NCBI GenBank assembly: GCA_025094145.1
Contig: JALLLS010000023.1
Coordinates: forward strand, 1 to 64,000
Direction of reading: 5' to 3'
Source: Spinellus fusiger
Taxonomy: Eukaryota; Mucoromycota; Mucoromycetes; Mucorales; Phycomycetaceae
Length of the DNA: 64,000 bases
Translations under genes and position numbers: made by a program
Notes under the pieces: model-generated
The model's database searches: none
What the model saw: the letters and a program-made list of their open reading frames with translations, nothing else
Told to the model about the DNA's origin: nothing
Shown: in pieces, positions 1 through 11,903 of the stretch
Position numbering within the stretch: position 1 is the stretch's first letter
Layout: each line of letters starts with the position of its first letter

Positions 1-206
1 TTGCTCGCCACTTTGGCTCTGGTAATGCCACTCCCCGCCTCTCTGCCACTGCCTTTGAGAAGCTCTTGGCGGATCTCAAGGCCAAGACCCCAGTTGCCAG
101 CCGCCCCGCCACCCTTGAAGAAGAGGCCATCCAGGCATTTGGATCAGGCTCAGCTATGGAAGAAGATGAGGGAGACGCCCAAAACATCCACCGAGAAGAA
201 TTATGA
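1..206 (+). pseudogene. LINE ORF1 C-terminal fragment
   Basis: Frame 1 reads without interruption from the window edge to a stop at 204-206 and matches the C-terminal part of the ORF1 in the neighbouring LINE copy (about 5225-5427). Shared stretches include AFEKLLADLKAK and an acidic tail. ORF1 proteins of LINEs usually bind RNA, but no zinc knuckle or other nameable domain is visible in this short piece. It overlaps the ORF2 start ATG (203) by four bases, an arrangement consistent with stop-restart translation in LINEs. Confidence 0.7.
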
Positions 207-3200
207 ATAGACTGAAGATTGGTCTATTGAATGCTTGTGGAATCAGGCCCAAACTGGTGAACGTTCTGAATGTGTGTGTGCAGAATGATATTGATATACT
301 TTTAGTGACAGAGACTTTCCTGACCAAAAGACATGCAAATGTTGAGGTGCCCCTGGATACAAATACACAACTATGCTACAGCCCATGGTGATGCTGGACG
401 AGGTTTTGATGGAGTTTCGTTCTTTATTCGTCCTGACTTTCCTTACCATGTACATTCCTTACCAATTACTAATCCTTTTGTGGTCTCCTGTAGGATTGGC
501 CCATATACACTCCATGGTCTGTACCTACCTCCGAGGCTGTCGTCTAGTGAGGCTGCGGAAAGGTTGAATTCACTACCCATAGACGACTTCACACTCGTCC
601 TTGGTGACCTGAATACACGTTTAGGCCGCCTGACTGGAGATCATGGCATAAACGACAGACATGTGGGATTTGAAGACTGGATCCGCCGTCAGGATCTAAC
701 CTTGTGGAACTCAGAGTTGGCATTTGGCTTGCCTACATATGAGCGAATTCTAGCAGATGGTCGTCGGTTTGCTAGCATTATTGACCTGTTCCTGTCAAGA
801 AGCTACAACTTCTCCGAAGTGTGCTTGCACATTAGGGACGATCTGACGTTAGGTTCAGACCACCACTTGTGTGAGCTGTCCTTTCAGCCGGTGCTCATGC
901 CACCGCTCATGACAGAAACAGCTGTCCGTCGCCTCTGGAGACTGCAACGTTTAAACAAACAAACAGTCTGTGACCAGTACAAGCGATGTTTTGCAGAGAA
1001 CACAGGTGAACTGCAAAGAGAGATCCAAAAAATGTTGGAAGACAAAACCCCGTTGTGCTCTGTTAAGATGGAGGACTTTGCTGAGAGACTCAATGAGTCA
1101 ATCTACAAGGCCCTGGATGATAGCGTAGGGCGCGCACAATCCCATCCAAAAGCTTGAAAAAGCTACTGGAATGCTGATCTACAACAGTTAGCTGACCATC
1201 GTCAAGAACTTTATCGTTTTAGACGACGGGTAGGCAATGATATTGAACGCATTGAAGCCCACCGCTTGTATGAGGAAGCGTGTTTAGCTTTGAAAAAGGC
1301 TATAAGGCAAGCACAACGACAAACCTGGCATGTATTTTGTGATAAAGTCCGTAAGGGCTTAACAGAGATGACAAGTGCTGTGAAAGGAATGAGGCTGCGG
1401 AGACGTTCGCCAATTTCCCTGTCATCTCCAGAGGGCCCTCGGCATGCTGCCAATTGCATGATTGACCACCTAGAGAGTGTGTTTGGCGGATCTACGGAAA
1501 GACAGGAGCGTCAGGAGTTTACTCTCCAAGACAATCCAGTCCCATGGGACGTAGACTTTATTCACTCTGCTATTCGAAAGATGCCAAATCGAAAAGCACC
1601 AGGCATTGATCATATTAGAGCAGAAATGCTCAAACCCCTAGTTCGAGTGCTAGTGCCTCTGTTACATCAGATCTTCACATTGTGTTGGAGATGGTCGTGG
1701 ACGCCTGTGGCCTGGAGAACAGCACAGGTGGTACCTATTTACAAAAACAAAGGAGAGCAGGATGACCCTAGTAACTATTGGCCTATTAGCTTGACATCGG
1801 TGTTTCGTAAGCTCTTAGAAAGATGTATAGCTGGGGAGCTCCTTTCGACCATGCCTGCATTGGACATGGCTCAAGGTGGATTTCGTGCTCGTCGTGGAAC
1901 TCTAGACCAGGCCCTCTGTCTCCACGAACTTATGGGGTTGTACGCTGCCCAAGGATCAGGAGAGCAAGATCCAAAACCTCCAGTCTCGTCTTCCTAGATA
2001 TTAAAGCTGCATATGATAGTGTGGAACGCTCTGTCATATGGGAGTCGCTGATGCCCTTCGTGTCTCAGCCGTTGCTCTTGCTACTACAGAATTTGTTTGA
2101 TGACATTGTGGTGAATGTGATTCTGAAAAATGTAGCATCCCGGGACATTGCACCTAAACGAGGAGTCTTACAGGGTAGTATTCTTTCTCCATTTCTTTAT
2201 TCTATTTTCATTGATACTCTTCCACGTTTCTTGAGGTTTGCTTCGGTATCCCCAATACTGGTTGGTATGCACCCACCTACCATGGGACGGTCCATTAATC
2301 TCTGTGCTCGAAATCCTTTCTCTTTTGCTTCCCCACAGGCAACTGTTCACGCATTGCTTGACGAGTTACAGAATTCCCTTCACAATCCTTTTCCTACTTC
2401 TACAGTTTCGGATGACTCTTCTGAGTTGTCAGATTCCTCTTACAGTCCGTCTCATGTCACTGTTACTTGGGCTCCTGTGAATTGTTTGTTGTATGCTGAT
2501 GATGTGGCTCTTATGGGCTGCCCAGAAGATATACATCGAATGCTGGCACTTGCCGAAATTCACTCGACCCTCCTTGGTTACAAATAGAGTCCCTCCAAAT
2601 GTGAAGTACTCAATGCCCCGGCCAATGTGCCGTTTTACCTCTATGGCAACGAGCTTCCAACCTGTGATACTTTCAAGTACCTTGGTATCCCCTTTTCACG
2701 TCAAGGTATTAACCAAGACGCACTTTTCTCACACTCACAAGTCAAGGCAATTGCAGTAATGCAAAAGCTGAGAGGAATGGGTGTAAACATGTATGGCTTT
2801 GGGATTACAGCAGCCCTAAGAGCGTATACTGTTTTTGTTCGGCCTATCCTTGAGTATGGGTTGGCTATTTGTAATGTCAATAGACTAGGCATCCGCCCGC
2901 TACAAATCTGTCAGTCTGCTTGTCTGAGACTTTGTCTTGCTAGATCTGCTACTGCTAGGTTTGGAACGATCCAGGTTGCCCAATTAGCTGCCCTCCCTAA
3001 CATATACTCTCGTTTTCTTTATCTGCAAGCCAAATTTGTTGAGCGCGCAGCTACCCTTCCTGAAGACACCCTCCTCTGGTGCCTTGTCCCGCAGCTTGAA
3101 GCACCCCAGAGTAAAGCCAGATGGATTAAGCTACGTGGCAATGTACTCTGGCAAAATGCTCAAAGAATAGGAAGGGCTCACAACCCTCCTAAATATCCAT

Positions 3201-3794
3201 TAAAAGTAGCTTATCTTGAACGTCTTCAAAGTGAAATTACTAGTCTAGTACGTGGCAAGAATCCGTTGGTGAGGTAGCCCGTGGACTATGTAGACCTGTT
3301 TGGGATCCAATCCTTCTACTACCGTGCACGCGCAAAGAAAGACATCGTCTACTAAAATGGAGGATTGCTTGGTTACCACCAACACCTTCAGTTCCTTGCC
3401 AATGTGGCCACCCATCTGCTAACGGGACCACTTTCTCACTTGCACATTCGTTGACCATGAACGCGCCACGTTCTTGTTCTTCTTAGTTCCTGCACCACCA
3501 CAAGACATTCATCCAATTGACTATTGTCTAAATTTTCTGCCGCGCACGGTTAAGTCTTTTGTTAAATGGCGAGATCTTTGGCCCAGTTTGTTAATACTGC
3601 TGCAAGCCATTGATCGAGCCACGTCTACTCGAGACTTTAAGGTAGAGCCATCAGCTGGTAGCTTGCTCATTGAGGCTGCTGATGGGTGTGTTGAGCGGGA
3701 ACGCCAACGCCGCCATAGAGTGCAAAGACTCCTGCAGCAACAGACGCTGTATCCTCACTTCTCCTCCGATCTCTCCTCTACCACCCATTCTTAA
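203..3794 (+). pseudogene. LINE ORF2: AP-endonuclease plus reverse transcriptase, degenerate
   Basis: The order is: apurinic-type endonuclease (about 203-1000; N-terminal motif LKIGLLNACG, then VLGDLNTRLG and the terminal LGSDHH), a linker, a reverse transcriptase (about 1570-2560; motif A VFLDIKAAYDSVE, motif B GVLQGSILSPFLYS, motif C YADDVALMG) and a C-terminal region to 3794. The reading frame is broken by a frameshift near 340-390, a TGA at 1155-1157, a frameshift near 1980, a TAG at 2585-2587 and a further break after 3277. The enzyme family is certain, the clade is not. The catalytic YADD is still present, so decay seems recent to moderate. No RNase H domain was recognised. Confidence 0.88.
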
Positions 3795-4192
3795 CCCGTT
3801 TAGCAAAGCCAGAAGCTGCTAGTGTAGTTGCTGTATTTGTGTCCTCAGGATTGTCCGAGTTGCTCTAAGTATCCCTCGTTGGATTTCGAATCGCCACAGG
3901 ATGACGGTTATCTTTTTGGTGTCCTGGTTTCCTTGCTGACTTTATGGCCTTTTGGATGTCTATTCATAATTCTCATTTTACCATCATTTCCACTCATTTT
4001 CATCATTTTTCCCTCATTGAGGTTTTATATTCTCTTTCTTTCCGTCTCTTCTCTCTGCATTATTTTTTTCACTTATGTATTTGAAGTGTTTCAATGTTTA
4101 TTCTTTTTTTTCAAACGATCTCATAGGGTGGCTAAAATGCCCAATGCGCGAATAGCAATCAACACCCATAAATAAAAATACTTTGAACTGTA

Positions 4193-4202
4193 TAACAGCC
4201 TG
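4193..4202 (+). repeat. Target-site duplication, left copy (mate 5723-5732)
   Basis: TAACAGCCTG occurs here and at 5723-5732, on either side of LINE copy 2. The right copy runs directly into Helitron helicase-like sequence (TATTAGAATGTATGCC), which resembles 48848-48871. This shows that the repeat is original target DNA. Confidence 0.75.
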
Positions 4203-5722
4203 ATCGGCTCTTTCGTGTAATCAATATTACCCCAAAAGAGTAAAAATACAAATCGCAAAACTCAACATAAGTAACATCCATCCATCAGCAACAATCCCCA
4301 TCCACCCACATAGTACACAGTACACATTGGACACACCAACTACGGATCCTGGCCAACCACTAACCATCAAGCAACCTCCTGTACCAGCACCTGTCAGACC
4401 CTTTGTGTCTGAGGCCACCACTGCTACCACCATTCCTAACTCAGACAGCAGAAAACCCAGACTACTTACCAAACGCACTCGTGCAAATACTTACGAGTAT
4501 CAAATGACTGAGGTAGAAAAGTCTGATACCTTCACCCACAGATGATGGCATTTCTGTCAGATATTCAGAGACAAATGGCAACAATTGGACTCAGCATCCA
4601 GGAATTGGAAGCACAAGTCAAGGTCAAGGATGACCTTATTACATCTCTCCAGGCTCAGATCAATGCCAAGAGTGCAGATAATGCACCCAAATCACCTCCC
4701 GCCCCTACTCCCACACCCATCCCCACAGTGAAACCCACAGATGCCATAGAAAAGGCTACTGTCACTTATGCCAACATGGCTAAAAAGAACGCCTCCCCAC
4801 CAAAGAAGACAGCAAAGGCCAGAGCAGTGCTTAGAGCACAAACAGTTCGGGCCTTACAAGACCTACGGGCCCTCAGTATACGACTTTGTATACTTGCCCT
4901 GTCGCCGCTACCTCAAGTACGCCAGATCCGCAAGATGTTGGGATCACTGAAGATCCAACAGTCACGGATCATAGACATCCACTTCCCAGCAAGGGGCACA
5001 ATTGCACTGCTGTACACGGTAGCTTCAAGCAAGAACTCGAGGAGAAACTCGAGAAATCAAAGATCAAGCCACAGACAAGCTTTGATCCAGTAGCTGTAAC
5101 GGTGATTGCAGACCCTAAGCTCCAGCAGGAGTCAGATAGCACCAAGGCTGCAATGGCCCAAGAACTCTTTGAGCAACGAGTGTCCAACACCTGTCTTCGT
5201 GCCCCATTCATTTAGGGTACAGCATTGCTCGCCACTTTGGCTCAAGCATTGCCACACCCCGTCTATCCACCATTGCCTTTGAGAAGCTCTTGGCAGACCT
5301 CAAGGCCAAGGCCACAGTCACCAGCCCTCCCGCCACCCTTGAAAAAGAAGCCCTCCAGGCATTTGGGTCTGACTCAGCCATGGAAGGAGTCGAGGGAAAC
5401 AATCAACATACCCAACAAGACTTGTAAATAGACCCATCTTTGGTCTATTGAGAAGCTTGTGGGATTAGGCTCAAACTAATGTCTATGTCTGCATTGTCAT
5501 TTTCTCTCATTTCTCATATTTCTCTTCATTTTTTCCCTCATTTCGAGGTTTTATATACTCATATCTTCTGTTTCTTTTTTCCTTGCATTTATTTTTTCCA
5601 CTTTTGTATTTGAAAGTGTTTATATGTATATCTTAATTGTTCAAAAGTTCTCATAGGGTGGCTAACATGCCCAATGCGCGAATAGCAACCAACACCCAAA
5701 AATAAAAATACTTTGAACTGTA
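4203..5722 (+). mobile_element. LINE copy 2, internally deleted, inserted at the end of copy 1
   Basis: This copy has a 5' leader, an ORF1 (about 4327-5427), only the first ~60 nt of ORF2, and then jumps straight to the 3' UTR (about 5485-5722). Almost all of ORF2, including endonuclease and RT, is missing. It is flanked by a direct repeat TAACAGCCTG (4193-4202 and 5723-5732), the expected target-site duplication. The junction shows that it landed exactly at the 3' boundary of copy 1. Its 3' UTR is close to that of copy 1. It could only have moved using enzymes supplied by another copy, unless the deletion came after insertion. Confidence 0.82.
4327..5427 (+). pseudogene. LINE ORF1 (broken)
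   Basis: The ORF1 of LINE copy 2 is readable in pieces: 4327-4545, 4542-5093, about 4886-5215 and 5225-5427, separated by frameshifts and a stop (5213-5215). A Pro/Thr-rich N-terminus is followed by a short coiled-coil-like stretch (near 4580-4680, heptad-like Leu/Ile pattern), a Pro-rich linker and a charged C-terminal part rich in Glu/Lys. No nucleic-acid-binding zinc knuckle was seen. The last section is homologous to the fragment at 1-206. Function in LINE particle assembly is inferred from position only. Confidence 0.65.
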
Positions 5723-5775
5723 TAACAGCCTGTATTAGAATGTATGCCTTTTGGTGGTGATTTCCTTGAAGTTCT
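5723..5775 (+). pseudogene. Helitron helicase fragment (PIF1 family), tiny
   Basis: About 50 nt read as a PIF1-type motif (PFGGDF followed by VL) and match the start of the helicase piece at 48848-48890 (PFSGDF, QVLPVV). This is the DNA into which LINE copy 1 was inserted. Homology stops abruptly near 5775. Confidence 0.6.
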
Positions 5776-6167
5776 TCTATCTATAATAATAATTAAAGTA
5801 TAAAAGAAGTATAAAAGAATAACAAACAAGTTGAATAAATAAGAGCAGAGTTAATTGTACGTTAACTAAACCAATACCTTTGGACCTAAGGTGCTATTGA
5901 CAACACCATAATATCAATGGATAATAAATAATAGCTGACACTATTCAGTGTTCCTAATAAAATAACTATTTATTTCTCCTTTCTTATTGTATTTTTATCT
6001 ATTCTTTCTGAACTAAAGATGTTATGCAGCCAACAAGATACGAATAAAGTAAAGAAAATACAATATGCTTATAGAATCAATCTAGGGTTCTTACATGTAT
6101 TTGATTTTTATAATAGACTGATGAAGAGCCTATAACAAGTTCTTTGGGTGCAAATCATGCCAGAATA
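5776..6167. other. AT-rich spacer
   Basis: No coding potential, tRNA or repeat was recognised. It is the 5' flank of the Fanzor-like remnant. Neither a transposon end nor a promoter motif could be assigned. Confidence 0.5.
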
Positions 6168-7582
6168 ATGACAATCAAGACATCTTTGCGTGATACTGCT
6201 TGGAGTTCTGAATATTCACCTGTTTTACAATGTCTGGTCCATAACATCAATACTATTGTTTCTCACACATATGCGTTCTCCAAGTATATATTGATCCATC
6301 TACTCGAAAATGAAGATGGATCTTCTTTGAATGATTGCATAACTAAGGATTTCTTCCGTGAGGTATTTTTGTCACTCATTGATAAGCAAACCAGAGAGGG
6401 TAGTGCTTCCGGTAAAACATGTCTCACACCCAAGGTGCGTCAAATAAGAGAGAAGATCAACCCTCTGAAGAATGACTACTGCCAATATGCATCCTACACT
6501 CCAATCAAAATAACCAATGCTCAACAAATCTCCATTTATGAAAGCACCAAGATACACACATCCTACATCAATAATATTGTGTCTCAATTTGGGAATCGTC
6601 TTAGAATGTTCTTCAACATCATCCTGCGACAAAAAGAAAGAATTGCCACATTGACCCATGCCATGAAAACCAAAAACTATTCTGAAGAAGCCATTGCAAA
6701 TATTATTAGATTAAATGTGTTGGATGTGTGCATGCAAATCAAACTAGACATTTCGACAAAAACTGTTCCCAATGCACCCGTAGATTTCTTGAACCAAAAG
6801 GCCATTAGCCAAATACAAGAACTGCTAGCCTGCTATCCTCCCAGTTATAGATTTGCTAAAAACTCCATCTATTATGATGTTAAAGCCAATCCAACGAAGT
6901 ACATGTACGCATTTGCTAAGCTGGCCCAACTATGTGAAGAGAATGGAAACAAATCCTTTAGTTGCTTCCCACTTCTTAAAAGCTTCATTCCCTCTCACAT
7001 TACGATAGATACTAAGATACTCAACCACCCTATCTTGAAAAACAAAAGCTACACGGGCGAAAAGTTTGATCTTTGGGGTCAAGTCGTCAATCTAAAATCA
7101 AAGGTGTTCAAAAGTCAAGGTATAAATAGGTCAATGAGATTCCAAGGTACAATAGAAACCGATGGTGTGGCAGTGTCGGTGATCAAGCAAAACTTTATGT
7201 CGAGACGTTCCTCGTGTGGTAGTCACAAAGCACCTATTGATAGAGACAACATTAAATCTATTGAAGAGCTATCTCAAGCTACATCAAACAGAAACAAAAG
7301 ACAAATACTTATTTTTCTCTCCTTTCAAATAGGTGTTCAAACCAAAATTGTATGAAAGACAAGACATTGAGGCTTTGGAATCGTGATCTAGCTGCTACAT
7401 TAAACTTTAGATATATTCTAATGTCTCAAAGGGAAAATGGTACCCGCCCAGAGCGCTTTTGTAGATATAACAAAAGAGAGCATGACTCCAAGGATACACC
7501 TAGAACCAAGAAAAGGTCCAAGCCTTCTGGTTCGTTTCCATCCTTCTCCTCCCCAGTTATCGCTGGAGCCTCGGTTGACTAA
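6168..7582 (+). pseudogene. Fanzor-like (eukaryotic TnpB) gene, copy A, central deletion
   Basis: The ORF can start at the in-frame ATG at 6168 (residues MTIKTSLRD) and runs to 7355. A second frame, 7352-7582, supplies the C-terminus. The long N-terminal part, the phrase CFPLLKSFIPSHITIDTKIL and the C-terminal LWNRDLAATLNF fit Fanzor proteins, the RNA-guided nucleases of eukaryotic transposons related to TnpB/IS605 OrfB. WNRD is the RuvC-III motif carrying the last catalytic Asp. Where RuvC-I should follow (near 7285-7320) the sequence reads NRNKRQ instead of a DPN-R-D-type motif. The segment with the remaining RuvC core and zinc finger is absent, roughly 250-300 residues compared with related proteins. 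A basic tail follows. This copy belongs to a different subfamily from copies B and C. It is broken, and the Fanzor assignment rests on recalled family motifs. Confidence 0.72.
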
Positions 7583-9986
7583 CTGACGGAAACCCATGAT
7601 ACAGGTAAACTACCTAAAAAGTGATAATGAAGTGTATCTTATTCGACTTTGTCATGCAAAAAGATATTATAATATCTAGTATATATTACTAATCAATTGA
7701 TTGTTAAGGTATAGATAATATGCAATATCTATAGTCAAGAATCCCTTTTTTTTTCCTGAAAGTACAATTGTACTCATCATTTTGATCATATTAAAATTAT
7801 AGTATAGAATATACCCTGATTTTGTTCCCAAGAATATTTATCACAGAATATAGAAATCATAAAATGTTTTCTCCAATTGAATTGGATTTCATGTAGTATA
7901 ATAAATAAGGATAATGAGATTAATGCACTGAATCTATTTACGGATCAGTCTATTTTACATATTTAATGCTTTTTTACATTATTCTTTCCTAAATAGCAGG
8001 CCAGACTACCTATTCTACAACCACTGCAAAATGTTTCGTTTTGTTTTTAATGTGATATTGTAAACTCATCACTTTCTTTTTTTCCTGTTCATCTTTATCT
8101 ATATTCCTAGAGGTCGCTAGATCTCCTTTACAGTCTCTCCCATACACCATTCGCATTGCTTCATCTAGTATCGTATACTATAGTATACTAATTTTTTTTA
8201 TCAGCTCTTGTCAGTTATCAGATTAGAACACTCACTTTCAGTGAGTATTTAACCATCTGTACTTTTTCTACACCTTTTCTATAGGAATAACTAATAACCT
8301 GCTTGTTTTTTATTTATTTATATTTATACTGAGACTACTAAACTAATATTGAGAATAAATTTTAAGAATCTTTTTTTACTGTAGTGATATTTTTTACAGC
8401 ATTTATAATAATATAAAAGCAAAAGATTTAAAGATAGGTTGTGTAATGGATTAAACTAAATATACTGTGTTTACTCCAGCCAGTATTATTTCATAGCTAA
8501 ATCCAGTTACTGTTATAAGTTTAGAATATCAACCAAAGATCATTTTAAGAAAAATGGTATTATTTTATTAGTGATACTATTAACCTTACTGACAATTGAA
8601 ATGTTTCCCTGTAGATCAGTAGGAGTGGTTTAAACCAAGTTTCCAAATAACCAAAATAAAGATATAGTACTCCTGTATATACTTACACCTTATCTATTGG
8701 TGACTCTATAGAATCTTTTCTTTTATAGACAATAATCTTGTATACAATTATAGTGTTTAATTTTCTATTTTTAATAGTCTAGCTATCAATAATAAACACT
8801 TCTACAATCAGATTGTGTAATCTCAATGTATTGTGATGCTTTCTACCTTTAAATAATAGAATATACTAGTGATAATACATATGATAGTAGTACTATTAAT
8901 CATAAAAGAAAGAAAAAATAACTTGTTTTATATTTCAAGAATCAATTGAAGAGTTTTTGTGGAAAATGAGAGATAATAAAGATAATAAATATGAATACAC
9001 TATTCTTAAAAGTCCTAATGTGTTGAATAATAGAATCCAAAATAACTTGAGCTATTTCATTCTAGAAACAGTAAGTTTACCTTGACATGCTCCATCTGAA
9101 TGTTTAGAATCTTATTTCTTTTTCAATTTTTTCAACTATTGATTTGTCCAGGAAACAGGGTAAAGCAGCCGAATAAGTTATTTACAATATTATAATAGTC
9201 TTATTGTATTCCATGTATACTGTTAAAACCCATTCAAACAAATGGCACTGACCAATGAACAGTATCAAGTCCACTTAGGGAACATACTTGTTGATGGCAC
9301 TATCCTGTCTATAAGGCATCATGGAGATAAAGGATCAGTGTTAGAATAAATGAACTTCCATTCGAGCAATAGATAGAGTAAACCTAGAGGGATTGTTTTC
9401 ATCTTCAACAGTAAACAGACAATAGATAACAGCGACTCCTTTCCAACACTTTTATTACTAAGAGAAAGAGAGTGAAAGAGAGAGAGAGATCAAGGGGATG
9501 TTGATACTTCTGATGGAGTTATCAGACATCCTTCTCTACTTTAATGAGTCTCTTCTCATGTAAATACTCTTTGAAGATAGATACGCAATGATCATAGCTG
9601 TCTCCTGATCTAGTGCTCATTGGTCAAGGAGTCGATCTTCGATCTGCATGCCATCTTTTTCAACACAAACTGCCCTGAAAGTGCCACGCTGTCGAGTTTT
9701 TTTTTATCCTTTAGCTATCCTTAGGATATTTTTTTTATCCTTTCATTTCTCTCTCATTTTTCATTCTCTTTGTTGACTGAATTTGTTGCCGACACTTTGC
9801 TGCATAGCACAAATATCCGCCGCTTTGCTGTAATGTTAATACCCCTTGCAGAATAACCCTTCTCGAGTCCCCCTATTAATCAGTTTCCCAAACCTTTTTA
9901 TTGCTATTGCTATTGCTATTGCTATTGTTCTGTCTTAGTGCATCGACTATTCTTTTTATTATTATTTCGAATTCTATTACAACTGT
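7583..9986. other. Long AT-rich region without recognisable genes
   Basis: There is no convincing ORF on either strand. Small features are a GA-rich run near 9460-9492, (CTATTG)n near 9905-9930 just before the next gene, and short T runs. The last ~300 bases may hold the promoter of the gene at 9987. No transposon ends were found. Confidence 0.5.
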
Positions 9987-10502
9987 ATGGCTGCCTATTG
10001 GTATTCAACAGATGGAACTGACCAACGCAGGTTATCCGGTCGACATCTTTCTATGCTAGATGAAGCCTTTGAGCATCAGAAACGAGTAGAACTCTATGAC
10101 AGTGAAGCATTTGGACCGAATATCATAGCCACCGCCTGCCCACATCTTGGTACAATGACAGCAGGTTTAATCCATTTTGGGCTCTACAGGCAGCCTTCAC
10201 TTTGGAGTAGCTGTGATGGTAGTCTAGATACACTTGTTTTAATGAGCTGTGAAGATACAACAAAACAAGGCAAAGGTGCTCTATTCAATGACTGGTACGA
10301 AAATAGCTATGGGCTGCTGGACATGCCCCCAGTCGAGATGTCTGATGCAACACATAACCCAGTGGATACAATAGGACGAAGTTTGGGACATTCAACACCA
10401 AATCCTCATCCACCGAGTCTTTTTTCTCAATACCAGTCTGTGCCAAGCAGATCACGAAGTCATCTTCATGACAGCTCTTATGTTTGTTGTGTTATTAGCT
10501 GA
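9987..10502 (+). CDS. Small protein with WWE-like N-terminus and C-terminal CaaX box
   Basis: A single-exon ORF of 171 aa. Residues about 4-45 (aromatic YWYSTDG start, then LDEAFEHQKRVEL) resemble the W-x-Y...LExA...V-L pattern of WWE-type modules and of the N-terminal module of DDHD phospholipases, but the match is weak. The middle is Asp/Ser/Pro-rich. The protein ends CCVIS, whose last four residues (CVIS) form a CaaX motif; with Ser last, farnesylation would be expected, and the neighbouring Cys could be palmitoylated. That would place the protein on a membrane. The ATG at 9987 is the first in the frame. I do not recognise a named family; function unknown. Confidence 0.6.
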   Translation: MAAYWYSTDGTDQRRLSGRHLSMLDEAFEHQKRVELYDSEAFGPNIIATACPHLGTMTAGLIHFGLYRQPSLWSSCDGSLDTLVLMSCEDTTKQGKGALFNDWYENSYGLLDMPPVEMSDATHNPVDTIGRSLGHSTPNPHPPSLFSQYQSVPSRSRSHLHDSSYVCCVIS

Positions 10503-11903
10503 TTAGACTAGACCTACTATATTTTGACCTGTATTGTACAGGTAGCTCACAAAGATAGCCCTATATCAAGCCAAGACCAGAAGTTAATAAAATAGACGTA
10601 GTTATTTTGTATGCATGTATGAGTGAGTGAGTGAGTGAGTGAGTGGGTGAGTGGGTGAGTAAGTCTATGTATATTTGTATCTATGTATGTATTTATGTAT
10701 GAGGGTGTGTGAATATATGTGTATATTGGCACATATAAGTATGTTATCATATACACATATATTCACATATTAATATAAATACGTATCTGTATAGGCGTAC
10801 TTGTCCTTATTTCTTAGCTGATATTACTGTTTCAGAATTACACTGTGATGCAATTCTAATAAGCCACAAAAATAGTGATAGTGGTTCTATGGTAAGTATT
10901 AAGCTGTACATATTATAAATCACACATTACACGTTCTAATAGTATGAAGATGGAAAACAGCCAATATTCAATAAACTCAAGTTCATTCTATATCACGAAT
11001 TAGTAGCACAACTGTCGACACTTTTACAAAGTGTATTTACTGTTACAAATGGCCTTATTCTATTGAGTGTCAGCTGCTTGGATCACTTTTCTTTACGCAC
11101 AGAAGAACAACTCATTGGAACAAGTGTCAGCGTACTTGTCTGACTTTTTATTTTTATTTTTATTCTTTGGCTAAAAAAGCTGAACATAAAGACAGATTTC
11201 TTGGAACAAGTAATTTAACAAACTCACCAAGAATATGAGTATGTTATTGGCTTGGAATGTTCTTCTGAGAAAGACTCAGTGAAATCAAAGTGATATCAGT
11301 CTGTACTCTTGTAAGAGGCTGTGTTGGACTTTCTATAAGCATCTCTCTTGTCATAATAGTAATAAGCTCTATATTCTTATTCTACTCTATAGATTAGATG
11401 CTAGAAGGGCATGGCCATGCCTATCATTACACCCTTCTCCATACCAATGCAGATAATAGTATGAATTACAGGCAAATCATGCTATTACAAAGTCATAATA
11501 GTAGAAATATTAGCTTATTCCTTACACTCTTTTTTAAACTTTTTATTCTCCGTGGTAATACATAAAGAAGAGGTTGTACACATTTATTCTCTTATTCGGT
11601 GAGTTCATGGGTGTACAATAGATTGAATAAATGAAAAATGATATTCTCTGTTCTATTCCTTCTCACTGCCTTTGGAAGGTCTTTTTATATGTGTTTCTAT
11701 TGGCATATTAATAACCCCAAAACAAGTCATTGAAATAAGACAAAAGTAAGACTCGAGAAAAACTAAAGAGGCTAAGACTGCAGCCACCACTCCTACACAA
11801 CGTGCTATGCATAGATTTATGCAAGGGAATTATGTGCCTTTCTTTTACTTTTAATAAAAAAATTATATATAAAAAACGATTCTTCTTTCTTCTTTCTTTT
11901 CTC
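10503..11903. other. AT-rich spacer with GAGT microsatellite
   Basis: It contains a (GAGT)/(GGGT)n tract at about 10620-10660 and TATG-rich stretches to 10760. No gene was recognised. The last part (about 11700-11900) presumably carries the promoter of the exchanger gene. Confidence 0.5.

Larger units (their letters stand above)
1..4192 (+). mobile_element. LINE retrotransposon copy 1 (5' end outside window)
   Basis: This is a non-LTR retrotransposon with an ORF1 tail (1-206), an ORF2 with endonuclease and reverse transcriptase (203-3794) and a 3' UTR (about 3795-4192). The 3' UTR ends in an A-rich stretch followed by ACTGTA. The end is fixed by comparison with two other copies in the window (4203-5722 and 46863-47457). 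All three share the 3' UTR, including the block GGTGGCTAA-ATGCCCAATGCGCG. Immediately after it lies TAACAGCCTG, which belongs to the Helitron target, not to the LINE. Stops and frameshifts throughout ORF2 show that the copy is dead. Its 5' end and left target duplication lie before the window. Confidence 0.9.

Noticed and set aside
3880..3900. GGTTCGAAATCC-like sequence as a tRNA T-loop (also near 47160)
   Set aside because: It lies in LINE 3' sequence, and no acceptor or anticodon stems are present.
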